A DNA stretch of 64,000 nucleotides from Massilia violaceinigra (lineage in GTDB: Bacteria; Pseudomonadota; Gammaproteobacteria; Burkholderiales; Burkholderiaceae_D), in NCBI RefSeq assembly GCF_002752675.1, contig NZ_CP024608.1, positions 5,642,001-5,706,000 on the forward strand. The letters are read 5' to 3'. Below, one piece after another: positions 61,678 to 64,000 of this stretch (positions are counted from its first letter, which is position 1; each line of letters starts with the position of its first letter). The position numbers and the translations under genes are program-made. The notes under the pieces were generated by a model. The model saw only the letters and a program-made list of their open reading frames with translations, was not told the DNA's origin and made no database searches.

Positions 61678-62265
61678 TCAGCGGTTAAAACCGACCCAGT
61701 AATACTCATCCTTGCCTTCACCCCTGAACAGGTAGCCGGTGCCCCAGAATGCGACGAAGTGCTGCTCGGTCATTCTGTTTGTCGGGTACCAGTCGGGCGC
61801 ATGCTTTGCGGGATAAGCATGGCCCCAGACCGGCTTGAACCACAACGATGAGCCGGGATCCGGCACTGTTTTACCGGTTTTGAGGGTACCGTGATGAAAT
61901 CCGGTAACGTCGTTGCGCCCGGCCAGCCACGCTTCGATGGCAGTGCTCAGTTGCGCCGAACGCATCTCGACATAGGAGATTCTGGAGGTGTCTTCCAGGG
62001 GACGTCTGCATTCGATCAGGAGGGAAGCGCGGGTGTACGCAATCTTCGCATGCGCGTTGCCTGGTGCAAGAACGCGCATCTCGATCGACATATCGGGCCT
62101 GCCGTCGCGCAGCGCGCTGTCGGCATGGCCAGCGGAAAACGTCCAGCTGAGCTGCTCGTAGTCGTTCGTCAGGCAAGCCGGCCTGCCCCAGCAATACATA
62201 TAGGCTACGGCATACAACACGAAACCAATGACCACGGCATAGACGACGGTACTGATCTTTTTCAA
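61678..62265 (-). CDS. Uncharacterised single-span membrane protein
   Basis: 195 residues from TTG 62265, chosen because AAGGGA lies eight bases upstream and the chain then opens with the membrane helix KKISTVVYAVVIGFVLYAVAYM; no ATG precedes the helix. The rest (about residues 30–195) is a soluble, probably periplasmic domain rich in Trp and Tyr (WFKPVWGHAYP, FWGTGYLFRGEG, EYYWVGFN). Three cysteines occur in CWGRPACL and IECRRP. No family is recognised. It stands alone, upstream of nothing on the same strand except the permease 160 bp further on. Confidence 0.7.
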   Translation of the reverse strand: MKKISTVVYAVVIGFVLYAVAYMYCWGRPACLTNDYEQLSWTFSAGHADSALRDGRPDMSIEMRVLAPGNAHAKIAYTRASLLIECRRPLEDTSRISYVEMRSAQLSTAIEAWLAGRNDVTGFHHGTLKTGKTVPDPGSSLWFKPVWGHAYPAKHAPDWYPTNRMTEQHFVAFWGTGYLFRGEGKDEYYWVGFNR

Positions 62266-62376
62266 CTTGCTTCCCTTATATAGCGCATCGCCGCGGCCGT
62301 GGAGTGGGCATGCCTGCACGCCTCGCCCACATCGGCAGCCCGAAAATGATCGATAGCCGCGCCGGACCAGCCAGAC

Positions 62377-62406
62377 AAAAAAGGCCTGCAACCTGGGTTG
62401 CAAGCC
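62377..62406 (-). terminator. Intrinsic terminator of the last gene
   Basis: GGCCTGCAACC tg GGTTGCAAGCC pairs as an 11-bp stem with one mismatch. Read on the minus strand it is followed by TTTTTT (AAAAAA at 62377–62382). It lies about 40 bp after the stop at 62446. Confidence 0.8.
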
Positions 62407-62445
62407 TGCGAATTCGGCACCAGTGGAGCCCGTTATGACATCATT

Positions 62446-63999
62446 TTACACGTGCATGGCGCTGGCCTTGTCGACCGACCAGCTGCCATCCATCGGGTCC
62501 GGATCGCCCTTGAGCAAAACCTGCTCGCTCAGGCTGCTCATCGATTGCTTGCGCTGGCTATCCCTTTCCTCTTCCGTCCGGCGTGGATCGCCGGTCAGGT
62601 AAGGCGCCAGCGCGGACAGCAGATCGCGCTGGAACGCTTGCTGGACTGGCGTGACCATATCGGACACCAGATTGCCCATCACATAACTCATCACGCGGGC
62701 CGACTGGGTGGCTGATTGATTAAGCGTGGCCTTGACCAGCCGCCCCTCGTTATACGCCAGATTTACGTCGCTGCTGGCGGCATCCTTGATCTGATGGAAA
62801 TTGTAGTTTTGCGATTGCTCGGTGTAGTCCAGCTTCAGTTGCCCGCCAGGCGTGCCCGGCGTATGGAAGCTGGCGTTCAGCTCGGATTTCTGCTGCTGCG
62901 AAATCGAACGCTCGCCCTGGCTGCGCCCGCCGATGCTGGTGCTTTGCGACACGTCGTAGGTGAAGCTATCCTGTTCGCTCGGACGCATCGGATTGATCGA
63001 CGTGGACGCCTGGCTCACCGATGCGCTGAAGTCGGCCAGCCCGGTGAGCGCGGCATGGTCCCCGGCCGCCAGCTCCCACTTGCCGCCCAGGGCGGCGCCG
63101 GCGCGCGGCTGTGCGGCGCCGACATTGGCGTTGAGGCCGGAAAAAGCGTCCTTGAACATCGTCATCAGCCCGCCGTCGGCACGGCCCCTGCTTGCCGCGT
63201 GGTCGAACTGCTTCAGGTGATTGGCCAGCGCCCTGGCCTGCTGTTCAGGGCTGCCCACGCCCGACAGGTTGCTGGTATCGACGCTGACCGACGCCGTGCC
63301 GGACGGGCCGCTCAGGCTTACCTTGCGGTGCGCGCCGTCGGCGCGAAAATCCAGCGCCTGCGTGCTGTCGGGATCGGTATCGAGTCTGATCACTGCGCGC
63401 AGGTCGACTGACGCCAGTGCGGACGGATCGAATTGGGTGAGGCCCGCCAGCCTGACCGAGGGCGGCTGTTCCGCCATGCCGTCGACGGCATCCTGGAAAG
63501 CGCCGGCCAGGCCGGCCAGCGCGCTGCGCTCCGCGTCGCTCAGTTCACCGCTGCTGCTCATCTGCACCGCCAGGCCATCGTCCTGGTTATCCAGCGCGAG
63601 CTTGACCTTGATGCCGCTTTTGGTGGTGATGCTGAGCGAGATCTTGTCGTCGCCCTGGCCATGCAAGGCGGGTGGTGCGGCCGAGATGCCGTAGGGCGAC
63701 CACGGCGTTGCCGCAGGTGACAGCCGCACCGACTGCGAGACATGGCTGACGTCGCCCCTGAATTGCGTCAGCAGGGCCGCGCCCAGTCCGCTGAAACGGC
63801 CGGCCAGCGAGCGCGAAGCGACATTGGTGGCGATCAATGCGCTCACGCCGTCTTGCGCTGTCGATTCCCACGTCAGCGCGGAGGCGCCGTTCAGGGATGC
63901 CGAGACGCTCTGCGGGCTGAGATAGACGATGGTCGAGGGCGTCGCCCTCTGTACTGCTGGCGCTTCGCTCCGGCTAGTGGCGAGGGCCGGGCTACGCGC
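62446..63999 (-). CDS. Uncharacterised protein, 5' end beyond the right edge
   Basis: 517 residues are visible. The frame is open to the window edge, and GTG 63846 is only the last in-window start, so the true start is probably outside. The chain is soluble and Ser/Ala/Gln-rich, with no membrane helix. The sequence near the edge (PSTIVYLSPQSVSASLNG) and in the middle (KISLSITTKSGIKVKLALDNQ) is beta-rich. The part from about nt 62960 to 62700 (SISQQQKSELNASF…YTEQSQNYNFHQI) is Gln/Ser-rich. The overall style is like cytoplasmic or secreted flagellar-hook or filament accessory proteins, but no family is recognised. A good terminator follows. Confidence 0.78.
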   Translation of the reverse strand, partial: ARSPALATSRSEAPAVQRATPSTIVYLSPQSVSASLNGASALTWESTAQDGVSALIATNVASRSLAGRFSGLGAALLTQFRGDVSHVSQSVRLSPAATPWSPYGISAAPPALHGQGDDKISLSITTKSGIKVKLALDNQDDGLAVQMSSSGELSDAERSALAGLAGAFQDAVDGMAEQPPSVRLAGLTQFDPSALASVDLRAVIRLDTDPDSTQALDFRADGAHRKVSLSGPSGTASVSVDTSNLSGVGSPEQQARALANHLKQFDHAASRGRADGGLMTMFKDAFSGLNANVGAAQPRAGAALGGKWELAAGDHAALTGLADFSASVSQASTSINPMRPSEQDSFTYDVSQSTSIGGRSQGERSISQQQKSELNASFHTPGTPGGQLKLDYTEQSQNYNFHQIKDAASSDVNLAYNEGRLVKATLNQSATQSARVMSYVMGNLVSDMVTPVQQAFQRDLLSALAPYLTGDPRRTEEERDSQRKQSMSSLSEQVLLKGDPDPMDGSWSVDKASAMHV

Positions 64000-64000
64000 C

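Overview
The window is high-GC, gene-dense betaproteobacterial chromosome. The gene content (a threonine synthase–moeA–moaD block, an ethanolamine-type permease, a methylamine-utilisation-like cupredoxin ahead of a GGDEF/EAL protein, DUF2244 after ctaD, and many paralogous sensors) points to Burkholderiales, most likely Oxalobacteraceae of the Massilia/Telluria type. That placement rests on recollection of gene order and protein style, not on a database search. No rRNA, tRNA, CRISPR array, prophage or intact insertion sequence was seen.

Layout. 1–6.6 kb: two very large uncharacterised proteins in tandem, the first entering from the left edge. 6.7–7.1 kb: a decayed small secreted-protein gene. 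7.1–16.9 kb: a malonate catabolic island. A GntR/FCD regulator is divergent from a nine- or ten-gene operon: a TRAP transporter (P, Q, M), then malonate decarboxylase mdcA-C-D-E-G-B-H. Most genes are joined by 1–17 bp overlaps. TTGTATACAA-type palindromes lie in the divergent promoter. 16.9–19.9 kb: moaD, moeA and thrC on the minus strand, convergent with mdc. 19.9–20.8 kb: a long, partly AT-rich gap. 20.8–23.4 kb: a three-gene cluster with a secreted Gly-rich protein carrying six cysteines, a secreted single-cysteine thioredoxin-fold protein and a membrane-anchored protein. I regard this as the best candidate for an undescribed system.

23.5–28.4 kb: an NAD(P)-binding oxidoreductase and a frameshifted inositol-monophosphatase-like gene divergent from a TetR regulator, then a HAF-repeat/PKD secreted protein, then a Phd-type antitoxin whose toxin is reduced to a stub. 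28.5–33.6 kb: an amino-acid degradation operon (kbl, NAD-dependent threonine dehydrogenase, sdaA, SMI1/KNR4-like gene) divergent from an XRE–cupin regulator. It would turn threonine into glycine plus acetyl-CoA and serine into pyruvate. 33.6–37.1 kb: an internally duplicated protein, a ceramidase-like membrane protein and a beheaded gene fragment.

37.1–49.9 kb: prolyl oligopeptidase, a GGDEF/EAL protein with its cupredoxin partner, a Sel1-repeat protein, a TonB receptor with a DUF2946 protein, a DnaQ-like exonuclease, an Hsp70-like protein and a LacI regulator. 50.1–64 kb: a solitary ctaD with DUF2244, a porin–chemoreceptor pair, an esterase, a TetR/SMR efflux pair divergent from a beta-lactamase-fold/TPR protein, a degenerate locus, an ethanolamine-type permease and two uncharacterised genes, the last running off the right edge.

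Three loci (6.7, 24.6 and 59.3–60.1 kb) carry single-base frame changes. They are either real pseudogenes or assembly indels, and resequencing would decide which.
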